This document shows, piece by piece, positions 1 to 6,491 of a stretch of DNA of 25,806 nt (position 1 is its first letter; every line of letters begins with the position of its first letter). Under the pieces are notes generated by a model. That model saw nothing but the letters and a program-made list of their open reading frames with translations. It searched no databases and was not told the DNA's origin. A program made the translations under genes and the position numbers. Source of the stretch: JAILZP01 sp037444185 (GTDB taxonomy: Bacteria; Bacillota; Desulfotomaculia; Desulfotomaculales; Desulfocucumaceae); NCBI GenBank assembly GCA_037444185.1, contig JBBIMW010000037.1, positions 1 through 25,806 on the forward strand, read 5' to 3'.

Positions 1-112
1 AAACTATTGGGGAAATAGGCGGCGGGTTCAAAGCGGGTTCACTGAATACTTACTGTTGAGCCAGTTGTTGCAAACTGGAGCGAAATATGTTATTTTTTTC
101 ATGATTGTGGAG

Positions 113-164
113 AGCCCTCCCGGCCTTTTAGACCTGCCAGTCAACACCGGGAGGGCTTTTGCTT
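113..164 (+). terminator. rho-independent terminator
   Basis: An 11-bp perfect stem AGCCCTCCCGG (113-123) / CCGGGAGGGCT (147-157) with a 23-base loop is followed by TTTGCTTT. It would end a plus-strand transcript coming from left of the window. The gene it serves is not visible. Confidence 0.75.
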
Positions 165-228
165 TCAATTTGGTTTCGGTATTTGTTGGTGGTGTTGTTA
201 ATCTCTTGAGGTTTGTCATTAAATATGA

Positions 229-268
229 AATCCCTGCTGGTCTTAAATATTTTGACCAAACAGGGATT
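229..268. repeat. imperfect 13-bp inverted repeat
   Basis: AATCCCTG (229-236) plus TGGTC (238-242) face GACCA (254-258) plus CAGGGATT (261-268), with an AT-rich 11-base loop. A one-base and a two-base bulge break the stem. There is no T-run on either side, so it is not a typical terminator. Function unknown. Confidence 0.6.
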
Positions 269-365
269 CAGTCCATTTTAAAGTGCTTACTGCCATTCCA
301 GAATATTTTGCCTGGAGTTCGCTCCACAGTCCAGATTAGAGTGAACGGGAACAACTAATAACTTA

Positions 366-420
366 AGGCATTCACTTTAGTGCTTTAAAGCAGTATATAC
401 TTTTTCCTTAACGGCGAAAA
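366..420. repeat. palindromic dispersed repeat, copy A
   Basis: This stretch matches 5291-5342 with only a few substitutions and a two-base length difference. It contains three abutting palindromes: CACTTTAGTG (373-382), the perfect TGCTTTAAAGCA (381-392) and the perfect AGTATATACT (392-401), followed by a conserved TTTCCTTAACG. It sits directly beyond the 3' end of the minus-strand gene ending at 448 and merges with that gene's terminator. It could be a mobile intergenic repeat, an operator array or a structured RNA element. Confidence 0.8.
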
Positions 421-439
421 AGCCGCCCTGCCGGGCGGC
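417..439 (-). terminator. rho-independent terminator of the 448-1524 gene
   Basis: Read on the minus strand, a 7-bp GC stem (GCCGCCC 422-428 with GGGCGGC 433-439, loop TGCC) is followed by five T residues (417-421). It lies nine bases beyond the stop codon of the minus-strand gene. Confidence 0.8.
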
Positions 440-447
440 CGCACTTT

Positions 448-1524
448 TTAAACAGCCTCCCAGTTTTTCGCCGGTGACAGTAAAACCAGGTCGCAGACGA
501 AAATCACAAGGCCCAGCAGCAGCCGGCCCCCCTCCATCAGAGAGTCCCCGTCCCCCATACCGCCACCGCCCTTTTGCAGCCGGTCGATCCTGACACAAAT
601 ATCCGTAAGCTGGGAGAGAAGAGATTCCCTTTGAAACCCCGAAGCATGTTCCTTGATATAAGAGCGGATCCTATCCAGGTAATCCGGGGGGATGCTTTCC
701 CGGCCACCACCCCGAAAATCAATTCTGGCGGCCAGGGCCCCAAGCAGACTGCGGCTGGCCCTGGCCGCCGCGGACAGCCCCCCGGGGCTCTCCACATCCT
801 CGAACCCCATCAAGGCCGTGTGCATATTGTCATACAAATCCGGGGCCAAGTCGGTGAGCCTGAGCATCATTTGGTCGGCCACCAGATTGAGGTGATCGTA
901 AAGCATGGTGGACAGGTTGACCACCCTTGAGGCATGCTCGTAGGAGCTGTATGTGTCCAAAATGGTGTGGGAAACCGACAGCTCTTCAAAAGTAATGCTG
1001 CTAAAGGGAAGTTCATCCCTGAAATTTACCGCCACGGCCTCGTTCCATTCATTTTCCGAACCGATGGAATAGAGCAGGCGCAGGTTCCTTCCGGTAATTC
1101 TGTACAGAGGAATCAGCGAGGCGCCGTAAAGCACCCAGTGTACCGGGTTAGCCTCGTGAATTTGTTGCGCCCCCAAATATGTATCGTCATTCAGCATGAC
1201 CTCGTGCAACTTGTCCCGCAGTTTGGCCCCCATGCCTTCAAAGGCCGCCACGAATACCTTTTTATTGTACAAATAGTCCATGAAGTCCGGGCGGAGCGAC
1301 TGCCAGACCGGCCGGGGGGGCATAAAAAACCCCCTCCAAATCTCATCCCGGTTTTTTTTATCCCTCAGGTAATCCATGGCTATAATATCGCCGATGAAAA
1401 CCTTCAGATGAAGATTGGCGGTATCCTCCAGCAGCAACTGCCGGAAGATCTCCTTGGTCACCGGTATTCCGTCGTAGCGGTCGAATCTCTCATGGTCGGC
1501 ATCGAAATGAAAGGCTATTTTCAT
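448..1524 (-). CDS. unrecognised protein, 358 aa, C-terminal hydrophobic segment
   Basis: I do not recognise the family. The start chosen is the ATG at 1524 because GGGGTGA lies five bases upstream; an in-frame ATG at 1569 has no ribosome site. The N-terminal part begins MKIAFHFDADHERFDRYDG and looks like an alpha/beta fold. The middle, near SAAARASRSLLGALA, is helix-rich and loosely recalls helical domains found in some abortive-infection-type proteins, but this is weak. After a flexible Gly-rich stretch, the C-terminus has one hydrophobic helix (LLLGLVIFVCDLVLL), which could be a membrane anchor. It follows the deacetylase-fold gene after 52 bases on the same strand, so the two are probably co-transcribed and end at the terminator at 417-439. 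Confidence 0.75.
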   Translation of the reverse strand: MKIAFHFDADHERFDRYDGIPVTKEIFRQLLLEDTANLHLKVFIGDIIAMDYLRDKKNRDEIWRGFFMPPRPVWQSLRPDFMDYLYNKKVFVAAFEGMGAKLRDKLHEVMLNDDTYLGAQQIHEANPVHWVLYGASLIPLYRITGRNLRLLYSIGSENEWNEAVAVNFRDELPFSSITFEELSVSHTILDTYSSYEHASRVVNLSTMLYDHLNLVADQMMLRLTDLAPDLYDNMHTALMGFEDVESPGGLSAAARASRSLLGALAARIDFRGGGRESIPPDYLDRIRSYIKEHASGFQRESLLSQLTDICVRIDRLQKGGGGMGDGDSLMEGGRLLLGLVIFVCDLVLLSPAKNWEAV

Positions 1525-1576
1525 TATATCACCCCACAGGTATTCATCACCGTCCACCATCAGGGACAAAGCCCCG

Positions 1577-2326
1577 TTACACCTGTCCCTCCCCCATGAA
1601 ACCCCTGAGCAGGGCCTTTACGTTTTTCCCAAGTACCCGGTGGTTATAGCCCCCCTCCAGAACAGCGAAAAACCTTCCCCGGCAAAACCTCCGGGCATGG
1701 CCGGAAATCATCCTACCGATGGTGGCGTAATCATTGGTGGAAAGTATTCCGCCCCAGTCCAGAACATGCATGTCAAAGCCCGCTGAGACGGCCACCAGAT
1801 CACAGTCTTCACTCCCCGCCAAGAAACGTTCCAAGCCCTTAAGTCCCTCCAGGTGATAGTATGAAACCCCGGGATCGCTTCTGAAAATATTATTGGTCCC
1901 ATCGCCGAAATGGAGGTCTATGTCCACAATGGCCACTCTGCTCACAGCCCCGTCCCGGCGCAGTCTTTCCACCGCTACGGCCACATTGTTAAACCAGCAG
2001 AATCCCCAGCAGGAGTCCCTGCTGGCGTGGTGCCCCGGGGGACGGATGAGGGCAAAGGCGGAGTCACCCTGAACAGCCAACTGAGCCGCCTTTATGGCGC
2101 CGCCGGCAGAAAGCGCCGCTATCTCATACAGCAGCCCTTTTTCCTTCACCTTTTCCAGGTGGGCCCTTCCGTGCACCAGGAGCAAATCGGCCTCTCCGGC
2201 TGGCTGCGGCTCTACAAAAAGATATTCGCCCATCAGCTCGTCCACTATACACTCCATTCTTCCCCCGGCGGCCGCCGGGTCGGTGTCATACACCTCCCGG
2301 TACCGCTCATGGAAAACTACTTTCAT
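1577..2326 (-). CDS. compact histone-deacetylase-fold (AcuC/HDAC-like) zinc hydrolase
   Basis: 249 aa. Family signatures are RPPGHHA (residues 95-101, the catalytic His pair), DIDLHFGDGT (135-144, metal ligands D137 and H139), SAGFD (181-185, metal ligand D185) and LEGGY (223-227). Enzymes of this fold deacylate lysine side chains, polyamines or small amides using Zn or Fe. The protein is about 60-100 residues shorter than common AcuC-type members: the stretch between the DxDxH motif and SAGFD is short and lacks the usual active-site rim loop. The start at 2326 is preceded by GGGGGAG at good spacing. In-frame upstream codons exist (ATG at 2383 with AAGGG), so a longer N-terminus cannot be excluded. 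A promoter lies at 2448-2477. Substrate unknown. Confidence 0.9.
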   Translation of the reverse strand: MKVVFHERYREVYDTDPAAAGGRMECIVDELMGEYLFVEPQPAGEADLLLVHGRAHLEKVKEKGLLYEIAALSAGGAIKAAQLAVQGDSAFALIRPPGHHASRDSCWGFCWFNNVAVAVERLRRDGAVSRVAIVDIDLHFGDGTNNIFRSDPGVSYYHLEGLKGLERFLAGSEDCDLVAVSAGFDMHVLDWGGILSTNDYATIGRMISGHARRFCRGRFFAVLEGGYNHRVLGKNVKALLRGFMGEGQV

Positions 2327-2447
2327 GCACATCTCCCCCGTATAAAGATTGGGAAATTGTTGCCAAACCCATTCATGCGACATCAAACCCTTATAGTCAA
2401 ATGCAAAAGGAGGCTGTTCAAAGAGTTCCGGATAGATCTTTAACCTT

Positions 2448-2477
2448 ATTAAATCAGTTACAGACTGCACGTGTCAA
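2448..2477 (-). promoter_or_regulatory. sigma-A-type promoter for the deacetylase-like operon
   Basis: On the minus strand a perfect -35 TTGACA (2477-2472) is followed after 18 bases by TTTAAT (2453-2448), one mismatch from the consensus -10. Transcription would start near 2441, leaving a leader of about 115 bases before the ATG at 2326. Confidence 0.55.
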
Positions 2478-2510
2478 TGAGTGGCCGAAAACTACACTTG
2501 AGGAGTTTTC

Positions 2511-2524
2511 AATACAATTGTATT
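2511..2524. promoter_or_regulatory. 14-bp perfect palindrome, candidate operator
   Basis: AATACAATTGTATT is exactly self-complementary. It lies between the divergent promoters, about 100 bases upstream of the sigma-54-like -24 box, the usual distance for an enhancer-type activator site. It could equally be an operator for an unlinked regulator. Confidence 0.45.
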
Positions 2525-2611
2525 TATTTGCGCACAACATCCTGGCACAGTGCTGCGGGCCAATTCCACCGGGATCTTTGTTCTACATAGGCAGCATTCT
2601 TTTTTGATTAC

Positions 2612-2626
2612 TGGCACGTTTATTGA
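2612..2626 (+). promoter_or_regulatory. candidate sigma-54 (-24/-12) promoter for carboxyltransferase gene
   Basis: TGGCACG (2612-2618) is followed by TTGA (2623-2626) at exactly the sigma-54 spacing, matching the TGGCACG-N4-TTGC consensus except for A in place of the final C of the -12 box. Transcription would start near 2638, 77 bases before the ATG. A sigma-54 activator is encoded at 12051-13415 and a better match to the same consensus precedes the CoA-transferase gene. Confidence 0.5.
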
Positions 2627-2714
2627 ATGACATGAGCGTGTTGCAGAAAATATCAAAACATTCTGCACCTGACTGAAAGCCCTGACCTACAGCACACAGG
2701 GAGGAAAAAACCAA

Positions 2715-4262
2715 ATGATGAGTGGAAACAATTTCAAGACACTGGAGGACGAGCTGAAAGAAAAGCAAACCGGCATATTGGGGGGTGGCCACCCCAAGTA
2801 CCACGAAAGCAACGCCAAAAAAGGGAAAATGTTCGCCCGGGAAAGGATCCGTCTTTTACTGGATCCGGACACCTTTGTGGAAGATGGATTTTGGGCCAAC
2901 AACCTGGCCGGGGATTTACCTGCGGACGGAGTGGTCACCGGCATCGGGAAAATTCACGGGCGGACGGTATGCATAATGGCTAACGACTCCACCATCAAGG
3001 CCGGCTCATGGGGCTGGCGGACGGTGGAGAAAATCATCCGCATCCAGGAAACCGCCATCGACACAATGGTGCCCATGATTTATCTGGTTGATTCGGCCGG
3101 CGCCCGCATAACCGACCAAATCGAGATGTTCCCAGGACGCAGGGGCGCAGGGAGAATATTCTACAACGAGGTCAGGATGTCCGGCATGATACCCCAGATT
3201 TGCCTGCTGTTCGGCCCTTCAGCCGCCGGCGGGGCCTACATTCCAGCATTTTGCGACGTTGTGTTCATGGTGGACGGCAACGCCAGCATGTATCTCGGAT
3301 CGCCCCGCATGGCCGAGATGGTTATTTTCGAAAAGGTGACCCTGGAGGATATGGGGGGCGCCCGCATGCACTGCACCGTAAGCGGATGCGGGGATTTCCT
3401 CGCATCCACCGAAGAGGAGGCCATCACCGCCTGCCGGCAATATATGACTTATTTCCCCCAGAACTACAGGGAAAAGCCCGCCGTCACCGGGGCGGCGCCA
3501 CCCGCACCGGGCAAGGAAATCGACGAAATAGTGCCACTCAATGAAAACCTGCCCTTCAACATGCTTGATGTGATTTTCAGAATTATAGACCAGGGCAGCT
3601 GGTTTGAGATCAAAAAACTATTCGCCGCCGAGCTGATCACCGGCCTGGCCCGCATCGGCGGCCGGCCGGTGGGAATACTGGCCAACCAGTCTCTGGAGAA
3701 GGGCGGAGTACTGTTCGTGGACTCCGCGGACAAGGCGGCCCGCTTTATGAATCTGTGCGACGCATTTAACATCCCCCTGCTCTTTTTGATGGACGTGCCG
3801 GGGTTCATGATCGGCAAAAATGTTGAGCGCCAGGGGATTATCCGGCATGGGGCCAAGATGATTTCAGCCATGTCCGGGGCCACCGTGCCTAAAATTTCCG
3901 TGGTAATCAGGAAAGCATACGGCGCAGGCCTCTACGCCATGTGCGGCCCGGCCTTCGAGCCCGACTGCTGCATGGCCCTGCCCACAGCCCAAATTGCCGT
4001 GATGGGGCCCGAAGCCGCCGTCAACGCAGTCTACGAAAACAAAATCATGGCCCTGCCGCCGGAGGAAAGGCCGGCCTTCGTGGAACAGAAAAGACTTGAA
4101 TACAAAAAGGACATCGACATTTACCGCCTGGCCTCGGAGCTGGTGGTGGACCACATTGTAAGCGGCAAGGATCTGCGCGATGAGCTGATCCGGCGCTTTG
4201 AGCTGTACGCTTCCAAGAACCAGCCCTTCACCCGGCGCAAACACCCGGTTTATCCGGTTTAG
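2715..4262 (+). CDS. biotin-dependent acyl-CoA carboxyltransferase subunit (MccB/GcdA/MmdA family)
   Basis: 515 aa, the usual length for this family (carboxyltransferase fold, N- and C-terminal crotonase-like halves). It moves carboxyl groups between biotin and an acyl-CoA. Visible signatures are DSAGARI (126-132), the first oxyanion-hole region GPSAAGGAY (167-175), the second AYGAGLYAMCG (401-411) and PTAQIAVMGPEAAVN (423-437). The gene context (AUH-like hydratase, HMG-CoA-lyase-like protein, acyl-CoA dehydrogenase) suggests 3-methylcrotonyl-CoA/3-methylglutaconyl-CoA as substrate, but glutaconyl-CoA or methylmalonyl-CoA decarboxylase alpha subunits have the same fold. No biotin carboxylase or biotin carrier is encoded in the window, so its partner subunits are elsewhere. 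Preceded by a candidate sigma-54 promoter; a second ATG at 2718 is an alternative start. Confidence 0.9.
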   Translation: MMSGNNFKTLEDELKEKQTGILGGGHPKYHESNAKKGKMFARERIRLLLDPDTFVEDGFWANNLAGDLPADGVVTGIGKIHGRTVCIMANDSTIKAGSWGWRTVEKIIRIQETAIDTMVPMIYLVDSAGARITDQIEMFPGRRGAGRIFYNEVRMSGMIPQICLLFGPSAAGGAYIPAFCDVVFMVDGNASMYLGSPRMAEMVIFEKVTLEDMGGARMHCTVSGCGDFLASTEEEAITACRQYMTYFPQNYREKPAVTGAAPPAPGKEIDEIVPLNENLPFNMLDVIFRIIDQGSWFEIKKLFAAELITGLARIGGRPVGILANQSLEKGGVLFVDSADKAARFMNLCDAFNIPLLFLMDVPGFMIGKNVERQGIIRHGAKMISAMSGATVPKISVVIRKAYGAGLYAMCGPAFEPDCCMALPTAQIAVMGPEAAVNAVYENKIMALPPEERPAFVEQKRLEYKKDIDIYRLASELVVDHIVSGKDLRDELIRRFELYASKNQPFTRRKHPVYPV

Positions 4263-4328
4263 CAAGCCCGGGGCCGACCATTTTAACTGTTATAAAAATT
4301 TCCAATTCTCACCACGGAGGTGAAGGCG

Positions 4329-5111
4329 ATGGGTTTTGAAACCTTGAAGCTGGCCCGGGAGGAAAGCATCGCCATACTTTCCTTCAACCGTCCTGACGCC
4401 ATGAATGCACTGAACACCCAGACCGCCAGGGACCTGCTGGCGGCCCTGGATGAACTGGAGCAGGACCGGGAGGTCTTTGCCGCCGTTCTTACCGGCGCGG
4501 GAGACAAGGCCTTCTGCGTGGGAGCGGATCTAAAGGAAAGAAGGTCCATGGGCCGGGAGGATATGAAAAAACAGAGGGCGCTGTTCGTAAAGACATTCAC
4601 CGCCGTGGCCCAATTTCCCAAACCGCTGGTGGCGGCGGTCAACGGCTTCGCCCTGGGGGGCGGCTGCGAATTCGCCCTCTGCTGTGACTTCATCATAGCT
4701 TCAGAAAAGGCGGCCTTCGGACTGCCCGAAGTGGGCCTGGCCATAATACCCGGGGGGGGAGGCACGCAACTCATGCCCCGGGTGATTGGCCGCAGCAGGG
4801 CCAAGGAGCTCATATTCACCGGCCGCCGCATACCGGCCCAGGAGGCATACGGCCTGGGACTGGTCAATTACGTGGTGCCGACTGAGAAGCTGATGGAAAA
4901 AACCATGGAAATCATGCGGGAGATCACAAAAAACGGACCCATTGCGCTTCAGCAGGCCAAGCGGGCCATCAACCTGGGAGTGGAGCTGGAGTTGAGCACA
5001 GCCTTGGCGCTGGAGGCGGAATGCTATAATGTCTGTTTGGCCACCGAAGACCGGGACGAAGGCCTCAAGGCCTTCAACGAAAAGAGGGATCCTGTATACA
5101 AGGGCCTCTAA
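4329..5111 (+). CDS. enoyl-CoA hydratase, AUH-like (3-methylglutaconyl-CoA hydratase candidate)
   Basis: 260 aa, full-length crotonase. Both catalytic glutamates are present: E114 in GGGCEFAL and E134 in GLPEVGLA. The oxyanion-hole segments AFCVGADL (61-68) and NGFALGGG (105-112) are intact. The motif AIIPGGGGTQ (138-147) resembles that of AUH-type methylglutaconyl-CoA hydratases more than the usual GxxPGAGGTQ, supporting a role in hydrating 3-methylglutaconyl-CoA to HMG-CoA. The ATG at 4329 is chosen because GGAGGTG lies six bases upstream; a GTG at 4320 overlaps that ribosome site. It begins 66 bases after the carboxyltransferase gene and is probably co-transcribed with it. Substrate is inferred from context and one motif. 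Confidence 0.88.
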   Translation: MGFETLKLAREESIAILSFNRPDAMNALNTQTARDLLAALDELEQDREVFAAVLTGAGDKAFCVGADLKERRSMGREDMKKQRALFVKTFTAVAQFPKPLVAAVNGFALGGGCEFALCCDFIIASEKAAFGLPEVGLAIIPGGGGTQLMPRVIGRSRAKELIFTGRRIPAQEAYGLGLVNYVVPTEKLMEKTMEIMREITKNGPIALQQAKRAINLGVELELSTALALEAECYNVCLATEDRDEGLKAFNEKRDPVYKGL

Positions 5112-5290
5112 ATCACTTATTGGGCCGTGAAGATTGTGGAGCGCACGGCGTTTCTGAGGCATCTGTAACTCAATTAAAAAAAGCCGCCCTTACGGTTTCA
5201 TTCCTTTGAAGAAAAAGCTCCTTTTCGGGAGAGCAACATTCGAGGGCAGCCGGCGGCCATGAGCCACTGTTTTGGGGTTAGCGCCGGTTC

Positions 5291-5342
5291 AGGCATTCAC
5301 TTCAGTGCTTTAAAGCAGCATATGCTTTCCTTAACGACAAAA
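5291..5342. repeat. palindromic dispersed repeat, copy B
   Basis: Matches 366-420. The three abutting palindromes are CACTTCAGTG (5298-5307), TGCTTTAAAGCA (5306-5317) and AGCATATGCT (5317-5326). Compared with copy A the third palindrome has T to C and A to G changes at mirrored positions, so its symmetry is kept. Here it forms the region just upstream of the ribosome site of the lyase-like gene (AGGAG at 5347-5351). The rest of the 250-base gap (5112-5290) shows no gene, only a degenerate AAAAAGCCGCCCT segment (5178-5190) that resembles half of a terminator stem. Confidence 0.8.
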
Positions 5343-5361
5343 GAACAGGAGTAGAAGATCT

Positions 5362-6378
5362 ATGTTTTCCTTAAAATATCCGAAAAAAGTGGTGCTGGGG
5401 GAGATTACTCTCCGCGACGGACTGCAGCATGAAGAAAAGACAATTCCCACCAATGCCAAGCTGTGGATTCTGGAGGAATTGATCCTGACAGGCTTCAAGC
5501 ATATTGAAGTGACCAACCTGGGCAACCCCAGGGTTATGCCCCAGTTTGCCGACGGTGATAAACTGTTCAAACTGATACGCACCAGCAAGAAGGTGGCGGA
5601 TAAGCTGTCCGATGTTGTGCTCACCGCCGTCACCATCAGGGAAAAGGCTGTGGAAAGAGCCATAGAGCTAAAGAAGGAGGGATACGGGCCGGACCGCATA
5701 CTGCAGATGGTTTCCACCTCCCCGTCACATATGATTAAAAATTCAGGCCTGGATCACAAAGGCTATTGGAAAATGACCGAAGAATGCATCAAAAAGGCCC
5801 ACGACGCCGGTATCAAGGTGAACGGAACGGTCAGCACCATTTGGGGCTGCCCCATTGAAGGGCCCACCGAGCTGAAAAAAGCCGTTGAGTTCACCAAACG
5901 TTACCTGGAGCTGGGGGCGGACGACATCGAGCACGCCGACCACGACGGGTCCGCACCGCCAGACAAGGTATATGAATACTTTTCCATGATCATGGACGCC
6001 ATCCCCAACCCTGACCTGCATATAGCCCACTTCCACGTAACCAGGGGCTGGGGATTGGCCAATGTGCTGGCGGCCCTTCAGGCGGGCATTATCCGTTTTG
6101 AAAGCACCATGGGAGGCATCGGCGGGCAACTTACAAACTTTATTGACGGATACCCTGTGGCCGGTATCGGCGCATATCATTACCACGACCCCAATATCGT
6201 GGGACTGGTCTCCACCGAGGACATGGTGGTAATGATGGATGAGATGGGCATCAAGACCGGGGTGGACGTGGACCGGGTGCTGGAGATCGGCCGGATGGCG
6301 GAAAGAATAGTAGGCCGTCGGCTGAGAAGCGAATCCATCAGAACCGGGCGCATCCCAAAGGGACCCACGGGTTTCTGA
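5362..6378 (+). CDS. HMG-CoA-lyase-like protein (DRE-TIM metallolyase family)
   Basis: 338 aa, TIM-barrel family that includes HMG-CoA lyase, isopropylmalate synthase and pyruvate carboxyltransferase domains. Visible: LRDGLQ (17-22, catalytic Arg and Asp), IEVT (48-51) and the metal-binding HFH (223-225). In HMG-CoA lyase the active-site loop reads GLGGC, with a catalytic cysteine; here the aligned segment is GGIGGQ (251-256), so the Cys is Gln, and the following loop is longer (about 257-280, rich in Tyr, His and Gly) before STED. Context (carboxyltransferase, hydratase, acyl-CoA dehydrogenase) fits cleavage of HMG-CoA to acetoacetate and acetyl-CoA, but the altered loop leaves substrate and reaction open. 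ATG at 5362 follows AGGAG by ten bases. Confidence 0.82.
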   Translation: MFSLKYPKKVVLGEITLRDGLQHEEKTIPTNAKLWILEELILTGFKHIEVTNLGNPRVMPQFADGDKLFKLIRTSKKVADKLSDVVLTAVTIREKAVERAIELKKEGYGPDRILQMVSTSPSHMIKNSGLDHKGYWKMTEECIKKAHDAGIKVNGTVSTIWGCPIEGPTELKKAVEFTKRYLELGADDIEHADHDGSAPPDKVYEYFSMIMDAIPNPDLHIAHFHVTRGWGLANVLAALQAGIIRFESTMGGIGGQLTNFIDGYPVAGIGAYHYHDPNIVGLVSTEDMVVMMDEMGIKTGVDVDRVLEIGRMAERIVGRRLRSESIRTGRIPKGPTGF

Positions 6379-6440
6379 CGAGGGTTCCGGGGATTTGCTG
6401 CACAGGGAAGTGTATGCAGTTTACAAAAAAATATTTACGC

Positions 6441-6484
6441 CGGCGCGGCTGTTTCCTCCGCCGCGCCGACCAAAAGCAAGGAGG
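6441..6484 (+). promoter_or_regulatory. GC-rich intercistronic hairpin with anti-Shine-Dalgarno loop
   Basis: A 9-bp perfect stem CGGCGCGGC (6441-6449) / GCCGCGCCG (6460-6468) encloses the loop TGTTTCCTCC. The loop's CCTCC is complementary to the GGAGG of the acyl-CoA dehydrogenase ribosome site (6480-6484), so a loop-to-SD pairing could form. No T-run follows, so it is not an ordinary terminator. A role in translation or mRNA stability is inference. Confidence 0.45.
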
Positions 6485-6491
6485 CTCCGCA

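Larger units (their letters stand above)
1..447. other. gene-free left end of window
   Basis: I see no convincing coding sequence here: the possible reading frames lack ribosome sites and resemble no family I know. The stretch holds a 9-base direct repeat GCGGGTTCA (22-30 and 33-41), a small hairpin CCAGTT/AACTGG (61-78), a strong terminator (113-157), an imperfect inverted repeat (229-268), copy A of a palindromic dispersed repeat (366-420) and the terminator of the minus-strand gene that ends at 448. Confidence 0.6.
2327..2714. other. divergent regulatory region
   Basis: No gene is seen in these 388 bases between the leftward deacetylase-like gene and the rightward carboxyltransferase gene. 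The region contains a leftward sigma-A-type promoter (2448-2477), a 14-bp perfect palindrome (2511-2524) and a rightward sigma-54-like promoter (2612-2626). The carboxyltransferase ribosome site is GGGAGG, about ten bases before its ATG. Confidence 0.6.

Noticed and set aside
56..358. 100-codon plus-strand frame at the left end
   Set aside because: It runs through the terminator and the inverted repeat, has no ribosome site and resembles no protein family.
2327..2470. 48-residue N-terminal extension of the deacetylase-like protein
   Set aside because: The extension would begin upstream of the predicted transcription start, while the ATG at 2326 has a strong ribosome site and the family-typical first residues MKVVFHERY.
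2542..2556. A second sigma-54-like sequence, CTGGCACAGTGCTGC, upstream of the carboxyltransferase gene
   Set aside because: The GG and GC doublets are one base too close for sigma-54; the site at 2612-2626 has the correct spacing.
5259..5354. 31-codon frame starting MSHCFGVSAGSG across repeat copy B
   Set aside because: No ribosome site; the same frame in copy A is preceded by stops and broken by a length difference, so the repeat is not coding.
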